Notes under the pieces: model-generated
The model's database searches: none
What the model was told of the DNA's origin: nothing
Seen by the model: only the letters and a program-made list of their open reading frames with translations
In this document: piece by piece, positions 11,241 to 22,990 of the stretch
Layout of the letters: the number at the start of each line of letters is the position of its first letter
How positions within the stretch are numbered: position 1 is the first letter of the stretch
Assembly: GCA_039881145.1 (NCBI GenBank)
Contig: JAYKKI010000066.1
Span: 8,133,501-8,197,500 of the forward strand
Length of the DNA: 64,000 nt
Source of the DNA: Druceiella hillmani
Taxonomy: Eukaryota; Arthropoda; Insecta; Lepidoptera; Hepialidae
Direction of reading: 5' to 3'
Program-made: the position numbers and the translations under genes

Positions 11241-13380
11241 AAAGCAGTTCCAGAATGCAAACTCTATCAACTTTTGCCATTATTATGTTCATTTCTTCTT
11301 TCCCACAATAAAATATGTGAAAGCATATGAATATACATTACATAAAAACCATAATAAAATATATATTACATAAAACGTTTTAATGTTTTAAGAAACATAA
11401 TTTTTTATCTCAATTTATTAAAAGTTATTCTACCAATCCTTTTAATAATGATTTCCTCAACTGATGACAATCAAATTTCCTTTCTCTCTAAAATCTTCCA
11501 ACCGAATAGTTTTAAAAATTTGACGGTGTTTTGAAAAATTAGACGCGCGCCTAATCAAGCATTTATTATAAGTACCAGCACAAGTATAATGATTAAATAC
11601 TGGTGTTACACCATTTATGTTTAATGTAAGAAACTTAATATACCATTTTATAACCTATTATACCATTCCGTACGATATTTTTAGTATAAAATGATAACGT
11701 TTTATTTTAAGCAATATAGCGTTTTATTTCAAAATAAATGAAAAGAAATAGATGGATGATAGGTTAGATTGAAAGGAATTTATGTAGATATTGTTTGAAA
11801 TAAGCATTTCATATTCATATCTCTTAGGTAAAGGCGAATGTCAAGAAATGTTTTTGACGACTAGTAGGTTGCAGTGATAGTAAATTAAAAATTGAAAGGA
11901 CAATAGATGGAAGTGGTTCTGATCATTATACATTGTTGGCTTCAGTATCCTTGGTATATGAATATAAAAATGTATTTAGCAGTTCCACCATTTCGATATT
12001 GCAGCTAATACAAGACACTTAGCGTTCATAATGGTAGTTGTATTTGTCTCCACTTCTTATGTAACTTCATCTTTATGACTGAAAACTTCATTTTTGTTAG
12101 AAAACACATTTATCTGACTTGGGTTTCAATAATTTATCGGTAATCGGCTTTAAAATCTTAAGAATTTCATAAATTTGCATCCATGTACTGTCAGTTAGAA
12201 TTACGTGTTTGACATCCCATCACACTGCAAATTATCTGTTTATGACTAACGTTTCAAGTGCTTCTCTATTTTGCATGAAAGGGTTAAGTATAATTACGGC
12301 GCCATTCCACCTTGTTTTATTGGGTAAATTCAAAGTGCTTTTAATGCGTTCGTACTTTTCCAGTTAAAAGTTTTCACAATGCATTTGGATTATAAATAAT
12401 ATCTGTAAATTATTAAAATTTTCTATAAATGCAGATATTTTCAAAATTAAAGTGAAATTTAAGTTCAGCGAATGGGCTACACAGCTAATACAAGAAATGT
12501 GTGGGAAGAACTTTCATATTACTGGCGCTGTCAATAATTATTATCACGAATTTTTGTTCAGATATTTCCGAAATCAATGGCATCATTTGCTGACTTTAAT
12601 ATTGAACTACCTCTCTTTCTTAAGGATACGCAGCCTTATAAAATATAGGTTGCGGAGTTTTGAAGACCAAATTTAATAAAAACTTTGTCGAGCATCTTAC
12701 TTTAATCATCAATAATGAGCCTACGCAATGGCCAAACGCTGTAGGGTTTTTTATTAATTTTTTTGTAAATATTATTTTCACAAGTTAAAATTTTCTATCT
12801 AATAAACTATTACTCGTAACATAATGATATGATACGTTGTAATTCAAGTTAAACAAATGAAACGCTTCTTTCTAGTAATATTATTCCAATATAAATAGAA
12901 GAACCCCGGATGCATACATAATTATGACCAATGCAGCATCAGTTTCTCCAGACGACGGAGCTTAGTAGCCCATTTTATCAGAATTTACCGATGTGAGGCT
13001 TATTTCAGTTGATAATAATGTACTTGATGGCGTTGATTCAACTATATGTTAATTTTAAACCCTATTGAAAACGAGGGTAAATATATTATTTTGTTTCCCG
13101 CCTTTTCCTTTGTAAATCGTTTTTTCTTATTTAGCTATATAAAATTGTAACCTTGAAGGTTCACACCACGTTTTTTCTATTATTATATACTCTTGGAATT
13201 TAATATTCCTGCCACAAGTCTAACGATCAAGGCAGTACTACCGATAGTGAGCATAGAAAACTTTTTGAAAATAAACTTTATTTAATTATTTATTACGATA
13301 AATAATATAAGACTACTTAATAATATATCAATGCGTCTACGTCTGCTACTTGTTTGTAACTACTGGTTTCCCCTCGAAAT
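11241..13380. other. AT-rich non-coding stretch
   Basis: No supported feature. A plus-strand frame near 12.45-12.68 kb has no recognisable domain and is likely chance. Confidence 0.5.
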
Positions 13381-13600
13381 AACAGGTTTTATAGATGAGT
13401 TCTTGAGTTCTATGTGACGCGTTCTCATGGAACTTGAAGTTCTATCTTAATAAATTTGTCATACCTGTAGCAACTTCAGTCCTGTTGAGGCGACAATAAT
13501 CCGCAAAGCGGGGTTTTATAGATGAATTCTTAAGCTCGATGCGATGAATTACATCGTACATAAATTTGGGTTTCTCGTAAATATGCCATTCTGTAGCAAT
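13381..13600. repeat. Two-copy diverged tandem duplication
   Basis: GGTTTTATAGATGARTTCTT followed by related words (CTGTAGCAA, CGACAATAATCCGC) occurs at about 13385 and again about 127 bp later at 13512. Only two copies are visible and both are diverged. Confidence 0.5.
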
Positions 13601-15829
13601 TTAAATTATGTATTTGGCATGGCATCGGTGCGACGTCTACCAGGTACTTCTGCGGCAGACCCCAGCATGGGAACTTGGCATCCAGTTAACTCGCGAGCTT
13701 TGTTTCATGATGACCGAAGAGAAGGGTAGGAAAAGGTAAAGGTTGTAAAAACGCAGTAGATCGCGAGTAGAATGACGTCGGCTTCGTGCATCGTGCATGC
13801 ATTGCATATCATGATCAAGCAAGATTAGTGCCGTAATATAAATGAAGCAACGAAAATTACTTTCAAATATCCAGCTTTAAGCGTAGAGTTTAAGTGATTC
13901 GGTAATCATTATATTGATTTAAAAAGTCGCCAATGATGACTATAGTTCAAAGTCAAATATAACTATGATTTCGTATTAAAAATAAAATACGAAAAATACC
14001 GCAAGGTATAATAAAAAACTGCTATAATACATAGCCATTTGGTATTATATTACTAAAGACAATACTATTGACACTAAATAAAATACAATAATACCCATAT
14101 GAAGCTGAGAACAGTCGGTAATTTGAAATATATTATTATCTATATCAAAACACACAGTCTTAAATTGACCTGTTTTTCTCGCAAATAAATTACCCTTATA
14201 TTTATTATCTTTCTTTTCTAATACAATTTCAATAAAGAAATAAATTTTCCGGGTAAATACTTTTTAATTTTTCAAATATTAAGGTTATGTACTAATGCAT
14301 TTTTTTACTATTTGCATTTTATTGCCTTTTTGGAAAGCCGTTTTAAATCTGTAATAAAATTAAAAATAATTTTATTTAAAAATATATCCATGGTAAAAAA
14401 TATTAATCTTAATAATTATTGATTAAAATTGCTTAAACTCACGTATATCCCTAAAACATGGATGAAAAAATGAAGTTTATGGCAAATATAATCCTCGTGC
14501 GGAGTATTTTTATAATAAAGAAGTTCAATAAAATTATGCGTTTTTGAATTATGATTATTACTTTATATGAAATGAATTGAGGAACGATTTTCTTCAGTAA
14601 AATGTTACAATCACATATCGGATTTTATCTACAAGAAGGGGTGTCTTTCTATCATCTACGAGTAGTTGTGTAAAATCGACCTAATATTTTCGATATCTTG
14701 CCTATTGTTACTGGTCAACTCAGTGGTTAAACCTTTTTCTCTATTCGATTTATGACTTCGGCAATAAAATTGTATAGTATTTGAACGATTCCAGACCTAC
14801 TCTGATTTCTCAGTCGTTATTCTTCTTTGTTAGTATTGTGTTCCTATTTTATTGTTGTCGATCCTAAAGCAATTTATTTTTGTAGTTTTTGTACTTGTTC
14901 AAGTATTGGGACTAAAGAAAAAGGAATCTGATAAGTGGCACATTCATCTTTTCCTAACCTGTTTTTTGCTTCTTTTTAGCTGTCACTAACCACTGCACTA
15001 GCAGTCACTTAAATATTTACGTACCTTCAACTAAATAGATTGAAAACAAAATCAAAAAAAAATAACTATAATGCTTAGTTTATTTCATGTATTAAATTTT
15101 AAATTTTAACTGCGATTTTCGCGAAGAAAAATAGGAGTATAATAAAAGGATTAACAATCTAAATTTAAATTTTATCTATTAAATATTTTTACGGTTTAAT
15201 CTCTAAAAATAATTAGATTTTTTTTGCAACAGAAGAAGCATTTATCAGTAAATTCACATAATTTTCAATTACGATGTAAAGATAAAAATAGATATATAAA
15301 AAAAGTCACAAACCAAAAGTTTCGTTGAAGGATTTTCAGATGTTCCAACACAAATTCCGAAGGACCATAAAACTCTTTTTCATGATGTTACTCTTGATAA
15401 ATATTTTTTGGTGAAGAAGAAGGTGAATTTTTTAAGACGGATTTTTAGATCAATAACGTTTGAATGACAAAAACTTACATACACATTAATGTGTATACAT
15501 TATCCATTTCGCGACATCCAATTATAATATTACGTTTTACAGATAGTTTTGTCCACTTGTGGAAGTATAAATATACATAAAACACATAAAACAGATAAAT
15601 TTCTAAGAGGAATTATGAAGAAGTAATGTGTATTTGTGATTCGTCATATTAAAAAAACTATAACTTAACGTCATATAATTTGACCGAGTATTCAATGAAG
15701 ATAACACAATGACCGAAGATAAGAAGAATGAACTTGTTTTCAGAATATAACCCAAGGCCACAAGTAGTTTCGGTAGTAAAACCTGGCTTAAAAGATAGTA
15801 TACTGCTAAAGCAACCTAAAGAGGCGTGA
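13601..15829. other. AT-rich non-coding stretch with a short GC-richer patch
   Basis: The patch at 13620-13830 (GTGCGACGTCTACCAGG, GCATCGTGCATGCATTGC) has short open frames on both strands but no recognisable protein. The remainder holds nothing identifiable. Confidence 0.45.
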
Positions 15830-16130
15830 AAGAATATTTATATTAAATCGTCTCTTTCTATTCACCTACTCGTATTTGACCCGCGGCCTAAATTCAGAAT
15901 CATGGCTGTAATTTCAACTCTCCAAAACATGAAAGTTTGGTGCAATTAATTTCTTTAAGTAATCCCTAGTACGATCCGAGCATTGCATGTCTCTACGATT
16001 AGGTAAAATTATCAAACGCATTTATCAGGGTTGTTCCTTCACCCTAAAATACAGCTACAAAATCGTCTATTTCTTTTTCAGGACGAGATTCGTGGAGCAA
16101 AATTTTACCAGCGCCTATTTAAAGAGAAAT
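15830..16130. promoter_or_regulatory. Possible conserved non-coding element
   Basis: Moderately GC-richer, non-repetitive sequence with mixed motifs (GGTGCAATTAATTTC, GATCCGAGCATTGCATG, ATTTATCAGGGTTG). No coding signal. It resembles in texture the other islands in the window. The regulatory reading is an inference. Confidence 0.25.
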
Positions 16131-16880
16131 GTAGCAATTTTTCCTAAATTTCCCTAATAATTTAAAAGATGGGAAATATCTTTCTTATGATTACCTTACT
16201 CTGAAAAACATACCAACGCAAAGTGCATATAATTTCTTATTTTAATAAAATTATAACAAAATGTTATGAGGAAAAAATAATAAAATTCGCCTTTTATCCG
16301 TTTTAGGTTTTGTCATATTAGTTTTTGAAAAAGCTATTTGAAAAAGCATATCAATTAAAATTAACTGGTTTAAAAACGTATTATTACTACGTTATTACAT
16401 CTGATAGATGAAATACAAAAAGAAAAGGAGAAGGCAACTCAAAGTCTGCTTAGGAAGCATATAGGGATATTATAAAAGGAAAAGAATTCCGAAATGAATT
16501 AAATATCATAAATTTTATCGCTTATACATTTAACAAAATAAAAAGCTACAGGACATTTTTTACAATCAAAAAACTCCGGTTAATATACGGTATCGCATAC
16601 CATTCAAAAGACAAATTTGTAAGTAGCAAATCATAGACGTCCAGTGACCAAATAAATTTAAGTGTTGTCATGAATCAATATTCTTTCCATATAAATATTT
16701 GAGATAACTTGAAATTTTTCTTTGTTAATCAGGTGTCAAAAAATAATTTATACTTTATTTTCCTGACTTAAATTTTTTTAAATATGAAAAAACCATAATC
16801 GAATCCTTTTAGAAGTTTTGCTTCGCATCGAATACCCTTGAATAACGTCACTCGAATAAACATAAATGGAGTGTTCGTAC
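16131..16880. other. AT-rich non-coding stretch
   Basis: No feature seen. If the exon at 16881-17024 is real, this is the start of the next intron or the 3' flank of the DIP-like gene. Confidence 0.45.
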
Positions 16881-17024
16881 CTGACACATGTACATCATCT
16901 GGCTCACGGTAGACGCGCGGTTGCAGGTCACGCTCGTGCTGCGCTGCCTGCACGCCCTGGGCGGCGCGTCCTCCGCCCACTACTACTGGCGCGCGTGTCG
17001 CCTCCGCACGCGCACGCGACGCCG
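16881..17024 (-). CDS. Probable additional exon of the DIP-like Ig gene (linker after Ig3)
   Basis: This 144-base GC-rich island on the minus strand is bounded by a good acceptor (CTCCCGCCCACACAG before it) and donor (CAG|GTACGA after it). Only one minus-strand frame is open from end to end. It begins with two bases completing a split codon and ends with one spare base, so it is phase 1 in and phase 1 out. That phase matches what exon 44713-44778 needs. The 47 codons are Ala/Arg/Gly/Gln-rich at first (EATRAPVVVGGGRAAQG) and then acidic and mixed (HERDLQPRVYREPDDVHVS), without hydrophobic segments. This fits the low-complexity stalk that follows Ig3 in DIP proteins. I do not recognise the sequence itself. 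The link across about 27.7 kb is inferred from phase, strand and splice sites. Confidence 0.5.
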
Positions 17025-17221
17025 CTGTGTGGGCGGGAGATGTTAATTTCGAAATTATATATAGGAAAAATATTTAGTAATTTAAATACAGTACGAAACA
17101 GGATATATTATTCATTGTGTTATGTCTACAACTTCGTATCCTTGCCTACAATTTCGCGAAAAAGTGTGGAAATTTGTGAACCACGTTGCATCTGTGTACA
17201 CTATAAATTCTATATTCTTCA

Positions 17222-17421
17222 TTAGATCTTGCTTACAATATATTTCACATACTCGACAGTAACAGACGCCTTATAATAATTATCATTCTCAGCTACAACT
17301 GGGACGCATGTCATTGAATGCATCTCTTGGTCTGCTACAATCGTATCAGGTGCTACATAATCATTTAAGTGAATATATTGGATCTTTGAAGTGATTGGAA
17401 TTTGCACAGCTATAACCGGTG
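17222..17421 (-). CDS. Weak candidate alternative terminal exon
   Basis: An AAGTATTTACAG acceptor on the minus strand precedes 17421. From there 66 codons stay open to a TAA, entering in phase 1 like the neighbouring candidate exon. The residues (PVIAVQIPITSKIQYIH, later MTCVPVVAENDNYYKASV) match no domain I know. In this AT-rich DNA an open frame of this length can arise by chance, and the acceptor's pyrimidine tract is weak. It could be an alternative 3' end of the Ig gene or nothing. Confidence 0.15.
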
Positions 17422-17949
17422 CTGTAAATACTTAAATATATATGTAAGCATTAGAATATACTGTACACATACTTTATATGTGTGATAGTTCTTTTATATA
17501 AACGATAGAAGGTGTAAATACGTTAATCAAATATTTGATTAAACATATTTTTTACAAAATAAAGTATGTAACAATTTATTGCGAAGGGGTTAATAAGTTT
17601 TAATCGAATAATATAGAGGACTTTTGAAGATATTCACACTTTTGTATCAAACGTGTTATTGTGAGATATGAGACAAGAAATATATATATGTAAAAACTAA
17701 GATAATCCAAATAAATACATGACCATCCCAATTATACTCTTAGATAGTTTATATACTTATTAGATCACCAAAGTGATATAAACATTTGAACTTTCACAAA
17801 TTAGCTTTCTTATATTCATCGTTTCTTGCTAGATATATTTCCTATATGAACGAAGCTTTATAAACTTATAATTTTCATCATAATCTAACTTTTCAATTAT
17901 AAACAAAATTATGCTACATGCAGGTCAGTATAAAAGTCAAATATTTAAG

Positions 17950-18035
17950 GATGCTCAGTGGGTAGAAACTGCCCAAGATCGAAAAAAAATGGCAATAACT
18001 GATGGAGACCTACACCTTATTGGTCGAAAATGTGT
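17950..18035 (+). mobile_element. Short relic of an RTE-type retrotransposon C-terminus
   Basis: Plus-strand reading gives WVETAQDRKK and, after a one-base shift, KKWR, then a stop, then LMETYTLLVEN. The AQDR-x-x-W-x-x-L-x-E-x-Y arrangement is the usual last block of RTE endonuclease/RT proteins. Only about 85 bp are recognisable and nothing functional remains. Confidence 0.45.
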
Positions 18036-18601
18036 AAAGAATAAAAAAAAGCAGAGAGTTTTCTTATGACTAGCAGCAATCTCGTCGAGATTCGGAGAAG
18101 ATAGCTCTCATTCTGCTTATCTTAATGAGACCTTTAGCTAGATGCTATGACCGGAAATATCTAATGAGGGAAGAGCGAGGTATTCGCTATAATATCTCAA
18201 TGATTAATAGTAAATCCATCGAGTTTGGACTCATTTGACTTGCCTCAATGTATTCTTCAATTGCAAGAGCACGATTTTTTACTTTTTTTTCAATTATTTT
18301 CAATTATACACTTTTTTTTCAATTATAGGTTTCACTTATTATTCATCGCTTTCACAAAGATTTTCATCAAAGCTAATTTGACATATAGCAGTGTGGCAGT
18401 GGAATGACAATGAAAAATTAATATTTTAGATCGGCTTTTAAGTATAAATTCAGTCCTTCTGAGGAATTCACTTTTTTTTAAGTATAAATTCATTCCTTTT
18501 CACCAATACAATTATAATTAAATATTAGTGTTATATGAGTCTGCTGTTCCATAAAATAAAGGAAGCGTCAATATTTTCTGTAGCTTCCTTTTAACCGAAG
18601 T
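18036..18601. other. AT-rich non-coding stretch
   Basis: Nothing beyond T-rich repeated words (TTTTTTTTCAATTAT near 18278 and 18312). Confidence 0.5.
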
Positions 18602-18690
18602 AATAGAACTAAACTTTTAAATCAACATTTCAAATAGAACTAAACTTTTAAATCAACATTTCGAATAGAACTAAACTTTTAAATCAACGA
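18602..18690. repeat. 31-bp tandem repeat, three copies
   Basis: AATAGAACTAAACTTTTAAA followed by TCAACATTTC recurs with an exact 31-base period (units anchored at 18606, 18637 and 18668). The copies are nearly identical, so the expansion is recent. Confidence 0.9.
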
Positions 18691-19969
18691 CGAAACTCAT
18701 TTGGATCGACGTAGCAAGAAGTTCAAAATTCTTAAGGAATCCATCCGTTCTATCATCGGTTGAATAAGATACTTTAAATACACTTGTTTTATTTCAATAA
18801 TAACTGTTCACATTTGTCTTTCTGGTAATAATTTCGGGAGACATATCAAAACTATTAATTATTATTTTTAATTAGATAAGAATATTGCCTACTATATCTT
18901 TCATTAATAAAATCTCGGTAACCCGACTCATCCGAGCATTAATATATCCGTGTTTCTCCATGCTACAGTCATTTTAACACTAAGAGAAAGCAAGTGAAAA
19001 ACGGTAGGTGTCCTACAAATGTGATGCTGGAGAAGTATACTTGAAACATCGTGGATTACATCCTGTACTAAGACACGAAAACTAATTTTCGTGACTGATG
19101 TAGATCTTAAAACTTCGAACTGAAAATAAAGAAAAAAATATTCTCTGACTATTTATAAAATCTTATTTTCGACGATGTCCAGCTTACATATGAATGTATG
19201 TTAAAGTTTTTCATTAGCGATTTTTTACGTACTAGAGACCCACCATGAATTTATTTGCCAAACACAAAAAAATGGTGAAAGTTTTATTTTCATCGTCAAA
19301 AATCATATTATTTTGTTGTTAACCACTACGATACGCACAGTTTAATATATTATATCATTATGTCATGTTCAAGGTTTCTTCTCTAAACGGTTTCTAAGAA
19401 AAGCAGTTGTGACAGACTGATGGGCGCGGAAGCGCCCTTATTAGGGATAAATTATTTGTAAGTTATGGGGCCTAAAATCAAGGTGAGAATACAAAGATTA
19501 ACCTTTGTATAATGGTAATGAAATATTAATAAAAATCAATAATCTTTTTTCTGACTTTGGGTTGTCACGTTAGATAACCTGTGAATATTTTATGCGGATA
19601 GATCTTTTACCTTAAAAAGCAGACGGCGAGAAAGAGACTGAGAGACAACCAAGTCAGACCAATAAGCTCAAAGGGGTAATGTGTATATAAATAATACTAA
19701 AGAAATCGCTATTATAATTATAATACAATAAACAAAGTTTGTTGCAAACTATTAAAAATATCATACATTATAATCGAGTCTGAAGAAATACTATAATTTC
19801 TACGTTTCTACTATATCCTTTTAAAAAAATATACGTGCCCAGATGAAATTATGAAAAGTTCTCTGAATAATATAAACTATAATTATAAATTAAATTTGGA
19901 TATTAAAATTGGATTTGTTTTTTATACCGACGTTTAAAAAATAACGGTATACATATATAACATAAAAAC
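18691..19969. other. Non-coding stretch
   Basis: No recognised gene. A GC-richer patch near 19415-19440 (GGGCGCGGAAGCGCCC) contains a small perfect stem and may be the edge of a short repeat I cannot name. Confidence 0.4.
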
Positions 19970-20053
19970 AATAACGATATTAATAAAAGAAAAGCGGTTA
20001 CTGCAGCAGATTCCCGTCTCAGTCTCTTGTGAAATAATTAGGTAATGAAAGCT
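19970..20053. repeat. 84-bp direct repeat, left copy
   Basis: AATAACGATATTAATAAAAG through GCAGCAGATTCCCGTCT to AATTAGGTA-GAAAGCT is repeated at 20740-20823 with a handful of differences. The two copies bracket about 690 bp that include a jockey-type 3' end. Confidence 0.85.
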
Positions 20054-20289
20054 GCCCTAATTAGAAACACAATGAGAAAGGAAAAAACAAATTTCATTAT
20101 TTTTTTTGTCCTTATTTAAGAACCAGTACTTCTCCCTTGAAGGCCAATTAGCATAATTTGTAGTAAGAATAATTATTAATAAACGTTATTAATAAAGTAT
20201 GATGATAAAATTAAGGAGAAAATTAATATTTATTCAGAAAGTCAAGTAGCTATGTTTTGGTAGTATTTATTGAAGAATATAGTTTCTGA

Positions 20290-20344
20290 GAATATAGGAC
20301 CAATTGTACTATTTTGTTTGATATTGCTTAATGGTCCTATATTC
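20290..20344. repeat. Small perfect inverted repeat
   Basis: GAATATAGGACCA (20290-20302) and its exact reverse complement (20332-20344) around a 29-base spacer. Too short to assign. Confidence 0.6.
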
Positions 20345-20417
20345 AAATACTCTTTGGTATATAACCTTCATAAGATCGGAATAACTAGGCAAGGAATACG
20401 GAATAAATGTTTTCCGT

Positions 20418-20735
20418 CTTATTTATTTATTTAGATACACACATTTATCGTTACACTAGAGGTAACCTATCTGTAACGAATAAAAATTAATGGTTTAACA
20501 AATTTTAAACATTTAGATTAAACATGAACACAAAATACATAAGAACTACAAAGGATAACGACGACAATTTACTTACACTCATCATGTATAATTCTTCTGC
20601 GGCCACGATCAGGTGTTTGAGCAGTTGAACACCGCGAGACACTAGAGACTTCCGATATCGTTCAGTTCTAGAGGGTGGTATAACAACCAGGCGATAATTC
20701 TACGTTCACGTACGTAGGAAATTGTCAGGTACTTT
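20418..20735 (-). mobile_element. 3' end of a jockey/CR1-like non-LTR retrotransposon, degenerate
   Basis: The minus strand encodes VVIPPSRTERYRKSLVSRGV, resembling the C-terminal block (V-P-x-x-R-T-x-x-Y-x-x-S-F-x-x-R) that closes many insect jockey/CR1 ORFs. This is followed by untranslated sequence and an (AAAT)n-type tail, seen on the plus strand as CTTATTTATTTATTTAG at 20418-20434. The RT domain is missing. It could belong to the same lineage as the RT fragment at 9.9-11.0 kb, which lacks its 3' end, but the two do not overlap so this cannot be shown here. Confidence 0.6.
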
Positions 20736-20739
20736 TATT

Positions 20740-20823
20740 AATAACGATATTAATAAAAGAAAAACGATTACAGCAGCAGATTCCCGTCTGAGTCTTTTGT
20801 GAAATGATTAGGTAGAGAAAGCT
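20740..20823. repeat. 84-bp direct repeat, right copy
   Basis: Partner of 19970-20053, offset 770 bp. Confidence 0.85.
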
Positions 20824-22689
20824 TGGTAATGAAGAATGAAAGTTCACTCAATGATACAGGGCATAAATGTTTTCTTTTTAGTACCTACAAGATAAATTTC
20901 ATTAGGGAAACATTTCTTCTGAGTTAATGAAGTTCGAAATACTTAGTTGCAGTTAAGTTCAATTTATTACAGCACAAAATTTTAACGATTGCTAACTAAC
21001 TTGAAATTGTTTTTTAAATCTTTAAATTTAACCGTTAATAGTCATTAAATGAAAACGTAAGATGCTATGTATCGGAGATAATTATGTATTAAGTAGGTCA
21101 AGACATTTACTTATTCTGCTAGAAAAGGATGTAAATAGAAGTAGAAATATTCCATTTTCTTTAATGAAACTAATATATATTATAAAATAAAATTAATATT
21201 TATAGATAATCCTGTATGCATATTTTCTAAATAGACACTCATGTTTTTCATTTACATTTAGTTTTATTTAAAAATATTTATCTAGTTATTTATAAAAAAT
21301 CTTGTCAACTACGAGGGATACGTACGCGTTTAGGCTATTATAAATATTTAAAATTATGCAGTATTGCTTTAAAATTATGAAAAATATTTTTGAGACCTAC
21401 TAGCCACTTCAAATGATATCCCACACCCATATATGGGAATATAAAATTTTCGATTACTTAATTTGCCCTCCCTAAAATTTCCAAACGAATATTTTCTAGT
21501 GTCAGCATTGAAATTGTACAGGTTATTACATTTTATTACTATGTCAAATTTTAAGTTTTTACATCAATTATTTCTAACAAAAATGTATGTGAGAGACAGA
21601 TACATACGTAAGTGCCTCTTTCTTCCTTTCGAGGTGCGAAATCCTAAAAGCTAAAGAAAAACTAAGTAACTATATAAGTATGCAGACTCTTATTCCAGAG
21701 GTGAATTATTTCCTTCGAAATAAATACCTGAGAGTTGAAAAAGGAGCTTACAAAAGCTAATTGTGGATTCTCATAAATTGTAAATTCTCACAAATGTCAA
21801 CGTAAGTTAGACGTATTGATTAAACATAGCAAATAAACGCTAACAGGAAATGCGGGAACCCAGGATTATAAAATATTGTTGTTACTGGTGTACGAGATTA
21901 ACTTTGTATTACGAGTAAAATTTAAGTTCAAAATACCTTTATCGAAGTAAAATGATTACAGGAAATATATGATTTGATTTGAGTCCCACCAGTATCAGTT
22001 CGATGTGTAAGTATAGCGTTTTTCGAGTTCCCTAACAGAAATATCTGAATATTATAAACCTGCCAAAACCCTTATTGATAGCTCAGGCATAGTATGAAAA
22101 AGGTCTATTTCTACTAATGTCTTCAATTTGATATCCCCAACCTTAATGTCTTATTAGTTTCTGAGACTTGACAAGAACGCATTACGAATTCTATCTACAT
22201 TACATTTTTTTCATGAAGGAAGTCATATTAACAAATGTTACGTTTTTTCCATAGTTTTTCCTAGAAATTTTTGAAATACAAATACAAAGAAGATAACGAT
22301 AGAAATGAATAACTGCTTTTAAGAACTGGATATCATCACTTTAAAATATTCATACCGAATTCAGCTCCCAACCATAAATTTGGTCGTAAGTATGAAAAGT
22401 GTAATTTCTTTTATAAAGATCTGTTCATTTCATTTACTATAATACTCTCCATTATATCTTTGTCCTTATATTTCTTCGGTATTTCTTTTATTTTTTTCGT
22501 AAAAAATACCCATCAGTTAGTATAATTTTCGTAATCTATTACTATCATAGTGTATATTTGAAAACTGATTAGGGAAATATCCATGTTTCTATACATTGCC
22601 GAAAATATTTTTATTCTATTAATATTATATTTAGAAAAACTCTTCCACATCAGAATATTTGTTTCTTATGTATTTATCTAGTGTTACAC
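20824..22689. other. AT-rich non-coding stretch
   Basis: No feature recognised on either strand. Confidence 0.5.
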
Positions 22690-22990
22690 AAACATTAAAG
22701 TCCGTATCAAAGGTATAAATGCAGCACGCATGGTAATCCAGCACATGTCGCTAAGCGGTACCATTTGCCATAGGCTTTCATGTTAATTAATACGTGTAAT
22801 GCACAGTACGACCGCCGCACCAGATTTGAATGCTACGCGCAGCTGCATAATCTAATGTAAACTGCTGTGTTTACTGCCCTGCGCTGTTCCAGTTGCGTTT
22901 TGTTCCGCTCGCGTGCCGATATGGGGCGTTGCGGTGGCCGAGTCGGTTTGTAATACTGTCATTGTCATGTGTTTGGTTTTTATTAATAAA
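22690..22990. promoter_or_regulatory. GC-richer island, regulatory element or short exon
   Basis: The block combines homeodomain-type AT cores (CATGTTAATTAATACG) with a CpG-rich half (CCGCTCGCGTGCCGATATGG). On the minus strand an AG at 22966 and a GTAAAC at about 22885 could bound a phase 1-1 exon encoding a Thr/Ala-rich linker with an NAT sequon. However, all three minus frames are open across it and the acceptor has no pyrimidine tract. I favour non-coding. Confidence 0.3.

Noticed and set aside
16881..16960. Minus-strand frame ending MYMCQ at the splice donor, suggesting the end of a DIP Ig1 exon
   Set aside because: That frame contains two TAG codons upstream, lacks the strand E-F residues expected before YMCQ, and would place Ig1 downstream of Ig3. 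The alternative open frame fits better.
16866..17225. 119-codon plus-strand frame over the GC island
   Set aside because: It is antisense to the better supported exon, with Ala/Arg/Pro-rich composition and an AT-rich tail typical of a shadow frame.
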